This document shows, in pieces, positions 25,448 through 38,900 of a stretch of 64,000 nt of DNA. Origin of the DNA: Amyelois transitella (Eukaryota; Arthropoda; Insecta; Lepidoptera; Pyralidae); NCBI RefSeq assembly GCF_032362555.1, contig NC_083524.1:5008001-5072000 (forward strand), given 5' to 3'. Every line of letters starts with the position of its first letter. Position 1 is the stretch's first letter. The notes beneath the pieces were generated by a model. It did no database searches and was not told where the DNA came from. It saw nothing but the letters and a program-made list of their open reading frames with translations. A program made the translations under genes and the position numbers.

Positions 25448-25553
25448 GGATTAGTAGCAATAGCATCTCGTCATGCACGCAACTCGTCAGGCATGCGTAA
25501 AATGTCACATTCGTTACTCGTAATTAGAGAATAAGACGAGTTGCTACTAATCC
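25448..25553. repeat. Small inverted-repeat (MITE-like) element
   Basis: GGATTAGTAGCAA at 25448-25460, followed shortly by CTCGTC, is mirrored by GACGAGTTGCTACTAATCC at 25535-25553. The span is about 106 bp. The left arm has a 6-bp insertion relative to the right. Family unknown. Confidence 0.5.
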
Positions 25554-26442
25554 TTCGATTCTTAGAATAAACTCAGAGTTTATAACATCAAAGGTCTCGA
25601 TGCAAGCTGGTTGAGTTTCCACGGAGGTCAGAAAACAGGCGCTCTGAAAATGACGTTACTGCCCGACTACTTGATCGTGATTATATTATGTGGATCTGAA
25701 ACCCTTTCCAGTGAAGATTGGACCGATACTCATGACGTGGTCTTTCAAAAGTTTCTTTATTCATTGTCCATCAAGGATTACCTTAAAGATCTTACTAAAG
25801 TCAAGTATCCTCTTCACAAATAATTATTAGGTGTCAGGAATTAACTATTTAAACAAACTATTTTTTTCGAATAACCATATCAATCATTTTTGAAATGTTA
25901 TCTAAGAAACTTTCTTTCAACTAAAAAAAACTACACAAAAAACTGCTGCAGCTTTAAAAAACTGCATGCAACCGATAAAGGTTGAGTGCCAAAATGAAAC
26001 CAGTCTGCCGCCAACGTCCGACCGGGGTAGACGCTGTCTAGCGGCTGAAAATTACTTTCCCCGTTCGAAAATAGTTCACTTCGTGTCCTTATGAAGAAAT
26101 TAATTTACTTGGATATTAACTGTGGATCTGGGAATTACCTTAGTTTATTGGATAACAATTTCTACCGGATATTAGGTAAGTTTTTGTGAATTGCAAAGGT
26201 AATCTATCCTGCACATCTAGGTTTTACAATTTTATAGGGAAACCTCTATCTGTGAGGAAATGGATACAGATTATAAGGAATAGGTACCTTAGAACAGTTA
26301 AAAATCTTTTATTTTTTCGCTACAGAAAGTGTTATCTAATACTTTTTATAGCAAAAATCTTATGTCACCTTTCCAAATAATTTTTAATAACTTTAAACTT
26401 TTAATCCAAGAAATTAATAAAAATATACCTACACACAAAAGT

Positions 26443-26490
26443 ATCACGTCTTTATTTTACGGGGTAGACAAGAGTCATAGTATCTGTATC
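26443..26490 (-). repeat. SINE-like family A fragment
   Basis: Short tail-side piece: 'atcacgtctttattttacgg' then 'ggtagaca'. Confidence 0.35.
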
Positions 26491-26712
26491 TGTCCAGTTT
26501 TTATTTATTTACATAAAGTTTGCCTCTTAGAAAGTTCTTTTGTGGAACTAAAAATAACAAATATGTGTAATGTGTTTGAAACACAAGGTCCTAGATCCAA
26601 ATCATGTCATGATGAATAGCTTACTTTTTCCGAACGACGAAAATGTTATCATTGAGGTGTCTCATAACATAAGTCTCGAACTTTCTTTGAGAAAAGCTCA
26701 ATCTGTGTAATT

Positions 26713-26737
26713 TGTCCCGTATTGTATATACGGGACA
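26713..26737. repeat. Short perfect hairpin (10-bp arms)
   Basis: TGTCCCGTAT and ATACGGGACA are separated by a 5-nt loop. Intergenic, no flanking T-run; not a recognised regulatory site. Confidence 0.5.
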
Positions 26738-26757
26738 TAAATTTATCATCGTTTATA

Positions 26758-26935
26758 GTGTCGTGTGGTTCCCGGCACCTTAGAATAGAACCACTCCATA
26801 TCTTCCCGTGGATGTTGTAAAAGGCGACTAAGGAAAGGCTATTTAACTTCCCATTCTTCTTGTAGGCGAACCTGTCACTATTTAAATGTCAATTTCTACC
26901 CTGAAGGGGATGTAGTCGTGACTTTATGTATTTTT
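26758..26935 (+). repeat. SINE-like family A, shortened
   Basis: Head 'tcgtgtggttcccggcacct', middle deleted, tail 'ggggatgtagtcgtgacttt'. Confidence 0.6.
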
Positions 26936-28227
26936 TTATTTACTTAGCCGTATGAAGGAATTAAGAGGGCCACTTACAAATATTTCGACCTTGACCGCTA
27001 GCAGTCTGCCTGCATTCAACGTCTTCCTACAACGTTTGTAAAGACAGTTGACCACTTAGTAGGTTGATGTAGGTATGTCCCATCTGCTGATCAGACCAAT
27101 ATGAATACATTGAAAAATAGTAGCATTTAGTTTTGTTATGTTTCTTATTTATTACCGTGCGGTGACCTTCGAAGTTAGTTTAAAAATAAATGAAATACAG
27201 GAGACAAAGCAAATATCTGCTTCCACTTTCTACCAACTAGTATTTTTTACGTCCGAAATTCTCGTAGCAATGTTTCATGCGAGCTACGAAGGGGCTACGC
27301 TGCGGCTCTTTCGTGCTACGATCTTCTACGAGTCTAGGTCTTGTGCTACGATTTGTGCTACAAGTCTACGACATATTTTCTGAGCTGAGTTTGACATATA
27401 TTGTTATCTTTTTTTATCTACATAGATATTTTCTTATGACTTTTACGTTTTTTTTTTCTCATACTGAATAGATAGAGCCTCATTTTGTTAATTCCTATGA
27501 ACAGAATTTCATGAAAATGTATCACAGCTATGTATGTATCTACCACGTAGGCACGTCATTCACGGGCGATTGTTAATTTGATATTTCAACTTTATATACA
27601 TAATAATATCACTTTATTGCCCCTTGCGGGGTTGATGACGACAAACTAAAACTTTGGAAAAGATCTGAAACTTTATAATACAACCGTATTGTACTACTAA
27701 TACGGGAATTCCTGCTAAAACATGTGACTGGGGTGAATGCACTGGTTTTCCACAAGCGCCGATTTTACTTTGTTATTATTGGTTAACGTTAATAAATTAA
27801 AAACATTTCAGAACAGTATCTTTGTTACTTTTTTATAAGATCAATAAGTTGATCCTTTCATCACATTAACAAACCTTTTTACGATGCTCTTCCTGGAATG
27901 TTCAATAACAATTTATACATTTATATTTCCATACGATTTCGAAAGTCTGTCTGTTGCGCTTTCATGAAATGTGATCAGCTTTTGACGAAATTTTTGATAG
28001 ATACCTAGTTAGTTACTTTTTTCAAGACCTATTACTACCGGCTACTTTTATTAAAATTACGCCTCCGCGCAGAAGCTATTTCTGGCTTTATCTACCTATA
28101 GAAATTCTTCTCATCCCAAACACCAAGTGAATCGTCCGATTCAATTCTCGCAAGGCACCGTGTCGATTTGGTTCACCCGTTTTGACTGTGCATTAGTTTT
28201 GGTGTAGGTACCTATGTGAATCACCTT

Positions 28228-28412
28228 AATTTTTAACCGACTTCGAAAAGGAGAAGGTTCTCAATTCGACCGTATTTTTATAATTATGTCAAAGCATGCA
28301 TTCTTTAAATGCATATTATGGTAAAATCAATTTCTTGTTAACATGCGAAGGGGGTGAAAGCCCTAGTTTTGACGGGCGTCGTGGCGCCGTCGCGCCGCCG
28401 GGGTAGTGTATA
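28228..28412 (+). repeat. Worn lepidopteran interspersed-repeat fragment
   Basis: Contains 'ttttaaccgacttcgaaaa' and, further on, 'aacatgcgaagggggtgaaa', both phrases I recognise as common in lepidopteran intergenic DNA. A related short stretch ('aacatgcgaaaggggtac') lies near 9350. Class not determined. Confidence 0.4.
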
Positions 28413-28537
28413 ACTTGAGAATTTTATGATCTCCATTATTACTGTATTGGTTACGCTATTACGTACATCCTTTTATTGCTTTCTTGTTAATAACAAGGGA
28501 TTTTATAAAGAGAAAGGCTTTTAAACTCCTTTCTGTA

Positions 28538-28672
28538 TTGATTCTTCTTGTAGGCGATGGGCAAGCAACCTATCACTTTTACAATTTTATCATTGACCAT
28601 ACAGCTGAACGTGACTTTCTAGAATTTTCGGGATTATTAGCTTTGTCTCTCTCTATCGTCTAAGAGATAAAG
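28538..28672 (+). repeat. SINE-like family A, diverged fragment
   Basis: 'ttcttgtaggcgatgggcaa', then 'ccatacagctgaacgtgact'; the tail is degraded. Confidence 0.45.
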
Positions 28673-29384
28673 ACGATTTGTAGGTCTGTTTAATTTTTGC
28701 ATCCTCCACCGTTATCACAATCATCAAATTATTCGGTTCGTAAAAAAAAGGATTTAACATCTTTTTAATATAAATAACTCGAATAAGATCCCCAAAGTTT
28801 AATAATATACTTTTCAAATTAATGGAACTTACATGGTAACCACGAGTCAAACGAGGTTAAGGACAATTCGCAAATCAAAATTCGTCAATAAAATAATTTG
28901 TACTGCTCTATTTTTGCTGCTCGAATCGGTATCAAGTCAATTTCCCACTGTACCTTCACTTTGTCCCCCACATGGTGCACAGTTACACCCAACTGCATTA
29001 GGGGAGAGAGGAGGTATGACGCAAAATGACGTCACAGGGGCAACGTCAAAAAAAAATTACGTAACACCAACGTCAACGGATATTGCACAACCTTACTACA
29101 ATCCCACAAATGCACAGACGGTTGCGTCTTGAATGAATTGTGTCCGAAACACCTGCCCTTATTCCCTAGACCAGAAGGTGTATGATCGCGCGGGAAAAAT
29201 TATAATAATAGCAATAGTCTGGCAAGTGCACTTGGCTTGTAACGGTGTCCCATTATAACCAGCCTAATCAGAACACTAGCTCAAGGGCTAAATGAAATTT
29301 CTTCGGCCCGTCAACACGCGCCTTACTGATATTTTTTTCAGTTTTTCTTTTAGGGAAAATAAAATATGACATACACAAAATCAC

Positions 29385-29540
29385 GCACGCGCCTTTACCG
29401 AAAGGGTTGACTACATCTTTCCATTTGTTTTAATCGCTGCGTACGTCTTTCGCTTCATCTTCTTTCACTATTTTCTTCATCAATCTGATTAGGTTTAAGT
29501 TAAGAGACTTGACCTAACCTGACCTTTCGCCGAGACCGAT
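29385..29540 (-). repeat. LINE family B, diverged 3' end fragment
   Basis: 'aaaatcacgcacgcgccttt' followed by a worn version of the family body. Confidence 0.4.
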
Positions 29541-30287
29541 TGTTGACTTATCGTGAGAAATAATACCTAGCTGAGTATTGCTGAATGCTAGTTTTCAATC
29601 AGTTCAAAAGTTTATTGCTATAGCATAGTTACAATTTTTTCTGCCAGATTTAGTTTTGAATCATACCCTGAATAACTAACCTAAAATTTCCACAATTAAA
29701 CTATTCGACACAGTAGTCATGTTATGACTGTAACTTGTCAAGCCTGATTGTAACTTTTCGAGTCAATCTAGGTCCAATTAATCTTAAGACCCTTGTCGTA
29801 TTTGTGACTTAGCCTTCGTAAAAAGACATATCTAGTAAATTAAACAGAACAATTGGAGGCTTTATTTAAATTTCAATTATACTTTCAGGCAAATTTTAGG
29901 TAGACAGATATTTTTATGATAATGTGGCATTTTTTGCTGATCAGGAAAGATATAATCAAATGCCCCTGCTGTGCTTCTTCTTTATGAATTTTATTGAGAA
30001 CTTAAGAGTGTAAATAGGTATGTTGAAAATTTTTTAAACAACTTTTCTACAATCTGCATTTTCGTTCTAACGTGGTCCTTCCCGTACTTTCGATGCAAGT
30101 GCATGGCGCAGTTACCTTGTTTGTTCTACGAGAGCTCCAATTGACAGATAACAGGTATTTACAGATGGACAGTCATGTCATCTGAACAAATATTAGCTAG
30201 ATTTCCACTCAAAAACGATTACAGGTACCTTTATTGGTTTCCGCACAGGTTTCCTGTTGTAAAACATCCATACTTATACATTATCCA

Positions 30288-30492
30288 TCCATACATACAT
30301 ATGATCACGTCTTTAACCCTTGCGGGTAGACAGAGCCAAGTCTTGAAACGACTGATAGGCCACGTTCAGTAGTTTGGCTTAGTGATAGAATTGAAATTCA
30401 AATAGTGACAGGTTGCTAGCCCATCGCCTAAAAGAAGAATCCCGAGTTTTCCATTCAGCCTCATCTCTTAGTCGCCTTTTACGACAAACATG
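30288..30492 (-). repeat. SINE-like family A
   Basis: Reverse copy from a 'catacatacatatgatcacg' tail to 'agtcgccttttacgacaaac'. Confidence 0.65.
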
Positions 30493-30769
30493 AGAAATAT
30501 ATGTGTGAAGAATATGTAGCTGAACAGTTAATTCACCTTAACGCTCGTAGAGACCCTTTAGAAAACGGGAAGAGTTTTGACCAAATTACTAAAACAACTA
30601 TTTGTCTGACACCGCCTTAGGAATATTAAATGGATTTATTTGTTACTAGTGGATTTGTTCTTTTGTCGCTTCTACGATATCCATTGACAAAGACGGAGTC
30701 GTCAAGTAACCACACAGCTATAGAAATCTGGATCATAAAGTCGTATCTTATATATGTTTGTATCTACAC

Positions 30770-30822
30770 CCACACACATCACGTCTCTAAACCCTTAACG
30801 GGGTAGATAGAGTCATAAGTCA
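30770..30822 (-). repeat. SINE-like family A fragment
   Basis: Tail-side piece 'catcacgtctctaaaccctt', then 'ggggtagatagagtc'. Confidence 0.4.
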
Positions 30823-31906
30823 CATGACTGGTATACCAGGTATACTTATGACCACCAGTATGGAAAATACCAAAAAAGATAAATTCGCGACAAAAAGGGT
30901 TATAACATAGCGGTTACACAACTTGTGACCGAAATTGGCTCACGTCCAAACCATTCTTTTGGCTTCATACAATTTGCATCCTAGCATGAACTGATAGTTT
31001 GGTTAGATTAATGTTGTATTTGTTTATTATCTCTCATATTTTTTATACCGTAGATCGTGGAATATCTATCAGAGATAATTAAATAAGATTAGACTGCTTT
31101 AGGGAGTGAGCGATCTTGTGATCTAGTAAGCAGTTTTACTTAGCTTTCATATATCTACTGAACTATTCATTAGATATATCTAAGTAATATCTAATATATC
31201 TATATATCTAATTTCATATATGAAAGCTTTTTAAAGATTCATTAGATATATTTAGTCTATACTAACAAAGCTCATGAAACTAGAAACGAAAATATTAGGT
31301 ATCTGCTTATAATCATTATATATTATATATTAGAAGGCTTTGAAACTACAGTGCAGCTTTCTCCGCAATGCGGCGTTGCCTATGTCATTGCAAGTTCGCG
31401 TATAATTCCTACTCCTGTTTTAAAAAAAATATTTAACTAGGCGTATCAGTAAATGTAAAATTGTTAAGTAACGGGTACAAGAAAATTCCATTAACCGTTA
31501 AACAGATAACCATCAAAAATAGGAGGCATCTGAAATAAAAAAAAATACAATTTTAAATCTAACTTTTATCAAGTGCTCATGCTCAATTTATGTAACTTAC
31601 TTTTTAAATTTCTCGTGTAAAAGCGAATGAAACCTTTGATCTTACTTACCTATTTAGATTGCCGAGTGAGGAGGCGGACAAACAGAGTTATTGAATTCGT
31701 GGATGGGGCTAATGCCAGGAAAATCCTACTTCCTAATGTCCTACTACACTATTTTTTAAGATAGAAATTACTTATTATGTTAGGGCTTTTTTCTTACAGA
31801 TGAGATTGAAAAAATATGTGGCCTCATGGTGGCCCATGTGTCATTAGCATAACGATTTCATCAGAGCAGAAATTATTTAATATTCTCTATAAGCTTAATA
31901 TGATAC

Positions 31907-31963
31907 GTACACATAAGACGTTATATCTTCTAGATCATTCAAGATATAACGTCTTATGTGTAC
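31907..31963. repeat. Perfect 23-bp hairpin upstream of the ABCB gene
   Basis: Arms 31907-31929 and 31941-31963 are exact reverse complements with an 11-nt loop (ctagatcattc). The arms begin GTACACATAAGACGTTATAT. Confidence 0.85.
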
Positions 31964-32916
31964 TTATAAACCTTCTTTACAAAGAGTTTTTTTTTAATGG
32001 CTTATAAAGTTATTAACCAATTAAGAGTAAGATTAGGAAAAAAATATAAGAATTGTCTTAAACATTTCCAGATTCCTACCAAGTCATATTATCTACCAGC
32101 CATTAACAATTTCCTGTTTCTGGATCATGGTCTTAAGCGACCATTGGGCTCCGCCACAGGGACGCAATCGCAATCTTTTACGCCAACGCCTCTTAATTAG
32201 AACACACCTTTAGACTTACATACGTTTGTCAAATCCTGACAATGTCTTCTAAATATCTAAATTCTTTGGTGCTTCTAAAAATCAAAACATTTGTACACAA
32301 TAGATGCAGTAATGTTATTTTGTATTCACTATAAAAATCGTAAGTAACAATACGCCAGTGTAATTTTATATTAATAGGTATACGTACAAATACCAGGAAA
32401 CATACGTCAAATAGGCAGACTTTGGGACCGCAATCAGGACACACCCACAAATACCAAAGATGATGATAATGAATTATTTATCCCAGTAATTGGTATATTG
32501 GTAACACAAACGCTTAGAAATTATTGTTTGAGATCGCCCACGTCAGAAACTGATTTCTAGACGGCCTCGCCTTTATCAAAGTTGCATTTTTTTCTTGCAT
32601 TAGACTGGTACTCGTAAAGTCTACCTCACCATGCATGACGACATAATACATTTTCATTATCAGGAATGTTTTACATTTAAAAAGCTACATTATAAGAGGC
32701 GTGATATGTAGAACCTTAAATTGAAAATTAAGAATAGGTCCACTTAATTCTAATTAATTTTCATCAGTTAAATTACGACTGGGGCAGAGTCCACACACAA
32801 TTTTCGAACGTTCTATACCCGTAGTCGTATAAAAGGATTTTCCCCTCAAATGGTGGGGCGAAGTGGCGTAATGCAATATTAAACCATTCTCATTTTCCAG
32901 AGCGGTTGACCCGAGA

Positions 32917-35900
32917 ATGAAACGCGATGAGTCCTTAAAGACCATTCACCAGAGCCGCCGGTACAGCGCCGGGGGCACCAGCCAAAGCATCGGCATCGGA
33001 TGGCGGCAGAACTCCATTACTATCAGCACCCTCGCTCAGCAATCAGCGTACTTGGCTGAGAAGGCTTTCAGGGATAAAGAAGAGTAAGCCTTGTTTATTG
33101 TGTCGCTATACAACCATCCAACGGCCTCGTTCCACGGTTACAAGAAGCCCAATTTGACTTACGTCAGTATATATTTTTGCTAACCGTGCTCTTACGGTGA
33201 TAGAAATCATTGTGAGGGAAACAGCACATGACAACTAAAAGATTATATCATGATTCAAGTTGGCTTAGTTTCCCTGCAGGGTCACAGAGGGTACCTACAC
33301 GAAATTTGACCATTTCCTCCATTTAACTTGACTTAGGTACCCACTCTAGAATCGTGGTATATCATCATAATCGAGGTATATAACGTATTCCTTGGGGAGG
33401 ACCCCAAGGAATACGCAACCAGGAGATATGCCAGAAAGATAATGATAATTTTTCTATGCATAATCTTGTTTGTTTTTAGGGCTGATGAGAAAACACGCCC
33501 GTCTCCGTGTTCTTTGTTCAGCCTGGTAAGTACGAATGTTCTTTTAAATTGTACCTACCTACATTATTCACTGTACTTATATAAATAAAAGAATGTCAAT
33601 AACAGTTTTACATTCAACGAAACAGTAATAAACTGTGTTTAGTGATGTGCCATTGGAAAAAGGCTTTAAATATATATCACTAGTCGCGGGCGGCCTCCGC
33701 GACTTCGTCCGCGTGAAATTAATCCCGCGGGAACTCCGGGATAAAAAGTTTTCAGCTACCTACATACCAAATCTCATCGTAATCGGTTCAGTAGATTTTG
33801 CGTGAAAGAGTAAAAAACATCCGTACTGACGTCCTGACAAACAAACTTTCGCATTTATAATACGAGTAGGATTAAATCTAGCCACCTATCAAACGATTTA
33901 AATATATTTGCCTTTTTGTTTTACAGTACAGATTTGCATTAAAATGGGAGCTGGCACTGTTGGCCCTAGGCGTTTTCATGGCCAGTCTCAATGGCCTGTT
34001 TGTGCCCATCGGGGTGATGGTGTACGGAGAGTTCACGTCGCTCCTCATAGACCGCACCGTGATGATCGGCACTTCGACACCCTGTTTAATTCTTGACATG
34101 TTCGGAGGTGGGAAGAAATTGTGAGTAACTCTCATACGTTTTTAAACCTGTGAATAAGCTACAGTGGAATAGATCAGAATTCATAAACTAGAAGAACTCG
34201 GATTCAATTTCGCTTACGACAACATTATTAACTACTTGCGTTGAGTTAATTTAATGCTAATGTTTTTTTGGAAAGTGAAAACATCGACTCATCCAAAATT
34301 TACATAAATTCTTCAGATTTCAAAAATAAAAACCAAAAAATTCTTATCTAAAGACAAGACTTTGCTAACAGGACAAATGCGACAAAACAAGAGAACAAGG
34401 ATGCATTGATAGAAGATTCGGTGGCTTTCGGCATCGGATGTGCCGCCACCTCGCTTATGCAGTTCATAGTGGCTGCAATCAGCGTCGACCTCTTCAACTA
34501 TGTGGCTCATAGGCAGGCAAGTAAATATTTATGACATTTCAGCAGGAATTACATCAGCAGCAAAGCGCCAAAAACTGGTTATGGTTATTTATGGTTTTTC
34601 TTAGAATGTGACTCTAATTTCATTCTGATTTGTAATCTTCGTGCCTACCTATTACGTCGCAACTTATCACTATTCGAAACTCAATTCTATCTTAAGTCGG
34701 ACAACTGGACGGGGCCTTTTTAGTCTTTTTAAGAATGTGATGTATGTATGTACTTACCTATGTCTTTAAGACCATAGTCCTGTTCTTCTATCGATGTAAG
34801 ACTCTTGACATTTTCCCAAAATTTTCTAGCTACAGATTTGTGACTGTTTGATTTTAAGTTAGCAGATCATCTTATATACGATTTTTTTCATTTTTAGGTG
34901 GAGAGATTAAAGAGTAAATTTCTGGAGGCGGTGCTGCGTCAAGATATCTCGTGGTATGACCTCAACACCACGATGAACTTTGCCACAAAAGTTGCAGAGT
35001 GAGTTATACTGCCTGAACTATCAGTGACAGAAAATTTCTGTGTCGAATTCAGGAAATCCTTTTTAGGTACTAGGAAAGCCCGTGCGTCTCCTGTTTTTCT
35101 TCAAATCATCGCTAGAGAGTATTTTACAGTTAGTTACAGTTTTATATGATAATTGTGTTGTGGGTGCGTTAAACACGACATGACAAATTTATATCTACGG
35201 CTGATAGCAATTTATTTTACTTTTCAGTGACGTGGAAAAGTTCCGAGAAGGCATTGCAGAGAAAATACCCATGCTGGTCTATCTGCTAATGTCTTTCGTG
35301 ACCGCTATTGTCATTTCCATGATTTACGGCTGGGTCCTGACGCTCGTCATCCTGTCTTGCACACCAGTCATCATTCTGACTACAGCCATCGTAGCCATGG
35401 TAAAACAATAAAATTTACCATAAAGTTATTACCATCATGTTAAGATTCATTAGTTACCGACATTACGTTCAAAGTTATTTTTCTCATCATTAAGCTCGTC
35501 GCCACGTCGCCATGATTCAGAAATTTGAAAAAACACCTAAAATCGGTGTTTGAGTGAACAAAGAAGTAGAATACAGATTGGGTATCCCTGCAAAGGTAGC
35601 AAATGTCAGACATGTCATTCCATCTCACTCTATAGTGGTAGAAGAGTAAGTTAGTTTTCTTAAAATTTAAGTAAGTACATGTCCAAATACAGGTACAATC
35701 CTCATTGACGTCGAAGGAGTTATCGGCGTACAGCATCGCCGGCGTAATTGCTGAGGAAGTGCTGTCTTCCATCAGAACAGTTGTGGCTTTTGGCGGCGAG
35801 GAGAAAGAAGTCAAAAGGTCAGTCAAATTTGGAGATCCCCTGAAATCTAAACAAATGCTCCAGGGGCGATTTATTAATGTAGATAAGACATTGTGTATTT

Positions 35901-38900
35901 AATATCTTCCCTATTTCTTTTTAAGGGAAGTTGAAAGCATATATACCTTGCCAATATTCGGAAAAATACGGCAGATCATAGTTTTTGAAACTGCAACACA
36001 CTTTTCTGACGGAACATCTGAGACAAGCTTTTAGGGAGTTATATCACATGTACATAGTGTTTCAGTTCCCTTACGGAAATTCGGTGGCATGCAAGTAGAA
36101 CAAATCATTTTACAGTATGTTTTCTGAGTCTGATCTGTCTTAAGCAGTCTTGATGTTGTCTTCAACTTCTGACCCCAGAACAAAATCTGGTTCCGTCTTG
36201 TATTAGGTGCATGAGCATGCAACAAAAAAACGTTGTGAAATATATTAAACAGAGTAAGTACTCTGATATCTGCTGTTTTGTGGTTTCCAGGTATTCCGTC
36301 CGCCTTGATCCCGCTAAAAAGACGGGAATCAAGAAGGGGATCTATTCAGGTATCGGAAGCGGAATGATGTGGCTAATTATATACGCGACCTATGCCTTGG
36401 CCTTCTGGTACGGAATGGAGCTGATCATACAAAGCAGGAAACAAGAAGTGCCCGAGTACACCCCTGCTGTGCTGATGATTGTAAGATATACATATACGAG
36501 TATACACAAGTAACTATGTATGATATCGCCAGCCCATTTCTCAAGCTTAATCAGGGGCACATACCTACCTAAAAAACTTTTTAAGTCAAATTCAAATTTT
36601 ATTAATTATTATGAGACATTTATCATGACTTAATTATTTTGATTTCAATCAAATTTTTAGTCAACATCATCCTCTTCTAATTTATCTAAGTTACGTGATT
36701 TTCCCACAAGTGAGACCATGTCAGTAGACCACAAGTTCTGCCAACAGATGTGTCAACTGAGCCAAACGCCAGGAGGATAATGATGGCTCACATATCGGTT
36801 AGAAAATATTTCCTCAGACGTATTGGCATACTTACCTTTTCTATTTTAAGGTATTCTTCAGCATCCTCACAGGCGCACAGAACGTGGGTCTCACCTCGCC
36901 CCACATGGAGGCCATCAACAGCGCGCGTGCGTCAGGAGGCGCCATATACGCTGTTCTGGACAGAAAGCCGACTATAGATGCCTTGTCTTTGGAGGGAGAT
37001 AAGCCGCTCTTGACGGGAGAGTTGGAACTGAGAGATGTGTTCTTCAGATACCCGGCTAGAGCTGACGTACAGGTGAGTTTTAAAGTATATGTTTTTCACT
37101 TTATGATTTTTAAATGACATTTTAATATCCTTATGCTTCTGGCGTTTGAATATGTAAGTATCGACCCACAAGGCGAGCAGGGGAGAAACTGTTAAGAGAT
37201 TTAAAACTGAGAGGTGTGGTCCTCTGATACCTGGCTAGAGTACCTTGTCTTTTCAAACATAATATCTTTCTCATACTTTTGGATCTTTTTAACTATCTAC
37301 GATTTGAGTCATCACATCTCCTTGCTTAGCTGAAGGAATCAGTCGCTATGTGTTCTTAATTATCTGACTTAACCACTCCTGAGTCGAGATAATAAGGACT
37401 TTGGGCTCTGTGAAGGAGCGACCGGGGCAAACTCCAATATAACGTTATGTCCTTTTACAGGTACTTAACGGCATAAACCTGAAAATCAACGCAAACGAAA
37501 CGGTTGCCCTTGTGGGGCAGAGTGGATGCGGAAAATCGACCGTGCTTCAGCTTCTGCAGCGAATGTACGACCCTGACTCTGGCAGCGTTTCGGCCAACGG
37601 GAACGACCTGAGAAACCTCAACGTGCGACATTTGAGAAATCATATTGCGGTCGTGGGGCAGGAGCCGGTACTGTTTGCTGGCACTATAAAGGAGAACATC
37701 AGGTATTTTTTGTATACTTATATTTATATTTGTGCCGTGTGGTTCCCGGCACCAATACAAAAAAGAATAGGACCACCCTATCTCTTTCCCATGGATGTCA
37801 TAAAAGGCGACTAAGGGATAGGCTTATAAACTTGGGATTCTTTTTTAGGCGATGGGCTAGCAACCTGTCACTATTTGAATCTCAATTCTACCATTAAGCC
37901 AAATAGATATTTGGCTCTGTCTACCCCGCAAGGGATATAGACGTGACCATATGTATGTATGTATATTTATATTAGATACTTACTGTAGGTCAAAACATTT
38001 TTTTAAAATACATGTGACTTTTATTTCAGAATGAGCAACCCATCGTGCACCGACGACGAGATTATAGTGGCTGCCAAGCAAGCCTACTGCCATAGTTTCA
38101 TAAAGAAATTACCGAATGTGAGTTTAGACTTAAATCTTTTTACTTCTATTGCCAATTAATGAATTGAGCGTTCGTTATTGAGCGAGAAGATCAGTGTGTG
38201 ACAACCGTTATACTGATACTTAAGTACTCGTACTTAGCAGCAATATAGGTAACTTATAATAAGCACTTTAAAACCTATTTTTCTACACTCATATTTCCAG
38301 GCATACGACACTATGTTAGGCGAGCGCGGGGCGCAACTGTCAGGGGGGCAGAAACAACGTATCGCCATCGCTCGGGCGCTGGTCCGGAGGCCTAAGATCC
38401 TGATCTTGGACGAGGCTACCTCAGCCCTGGATTCCCACAGCGAGGCCAAGGTCCAGCGGGCCCTGGACGCGGCGGCCCATGGACGAACCACCGTCATGGT
38501 GAGCCACAGGTAGATAATATATGGTGGTAGGTAAGCAACGGCTGCGTTTTAATACACTTATTTGTTGAAATTCAAATTGGACTTTCCTAGGGGTCGAAGA
38601 TAGTTTGGCCAGTCCGGGCCACTTGTCTGACAAAGAAAAATCTTGAAATTAAAGAAAATAAGAGGCAAATATCAGCATGCTAATACTTTAGTCTAAATTT
38701 GATGGCTTAATAAAATGTTGTAGGTAATAAATTGAACATTTATTGCTTGGAAGGTAAAAATTAAGATATTTTCAAATATAAACCGATTTTTTATTGATCA
38801 TCGATTCTTATCATGACAGATTAGCAACAGTGTTGAACGCGAACCGCATAGTGGTAATCGACAAGGGGGAGGTAAAAGAAGAAGGTACACACGAGGAACT

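Larger units (their letters stand above)
23166..32916. other. Gene-poor intergenic region with repeat debris
   Basis: No coding exon could be supported here. It holds the Ndfip 3' UTR (candidate AATAAA at 23967-23972) and presumably the promoter and untranslated leader exon(s) of the ABC transporter at the right end. Between them are SINE-like and LINE fragments (listed separately) and hairpins at 26713-26737 and 31907-31963. A small inverted-repeat element lies at 25448-25553. A worn interspersed repeat at 28228-28412 opens with 'ttttaaccgacttcgaaaa'. A 99-codon frame at 28833-29132 could encode a signal-peptide-like N-terminus but has no recognised relatives. Confidence 0.6.
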
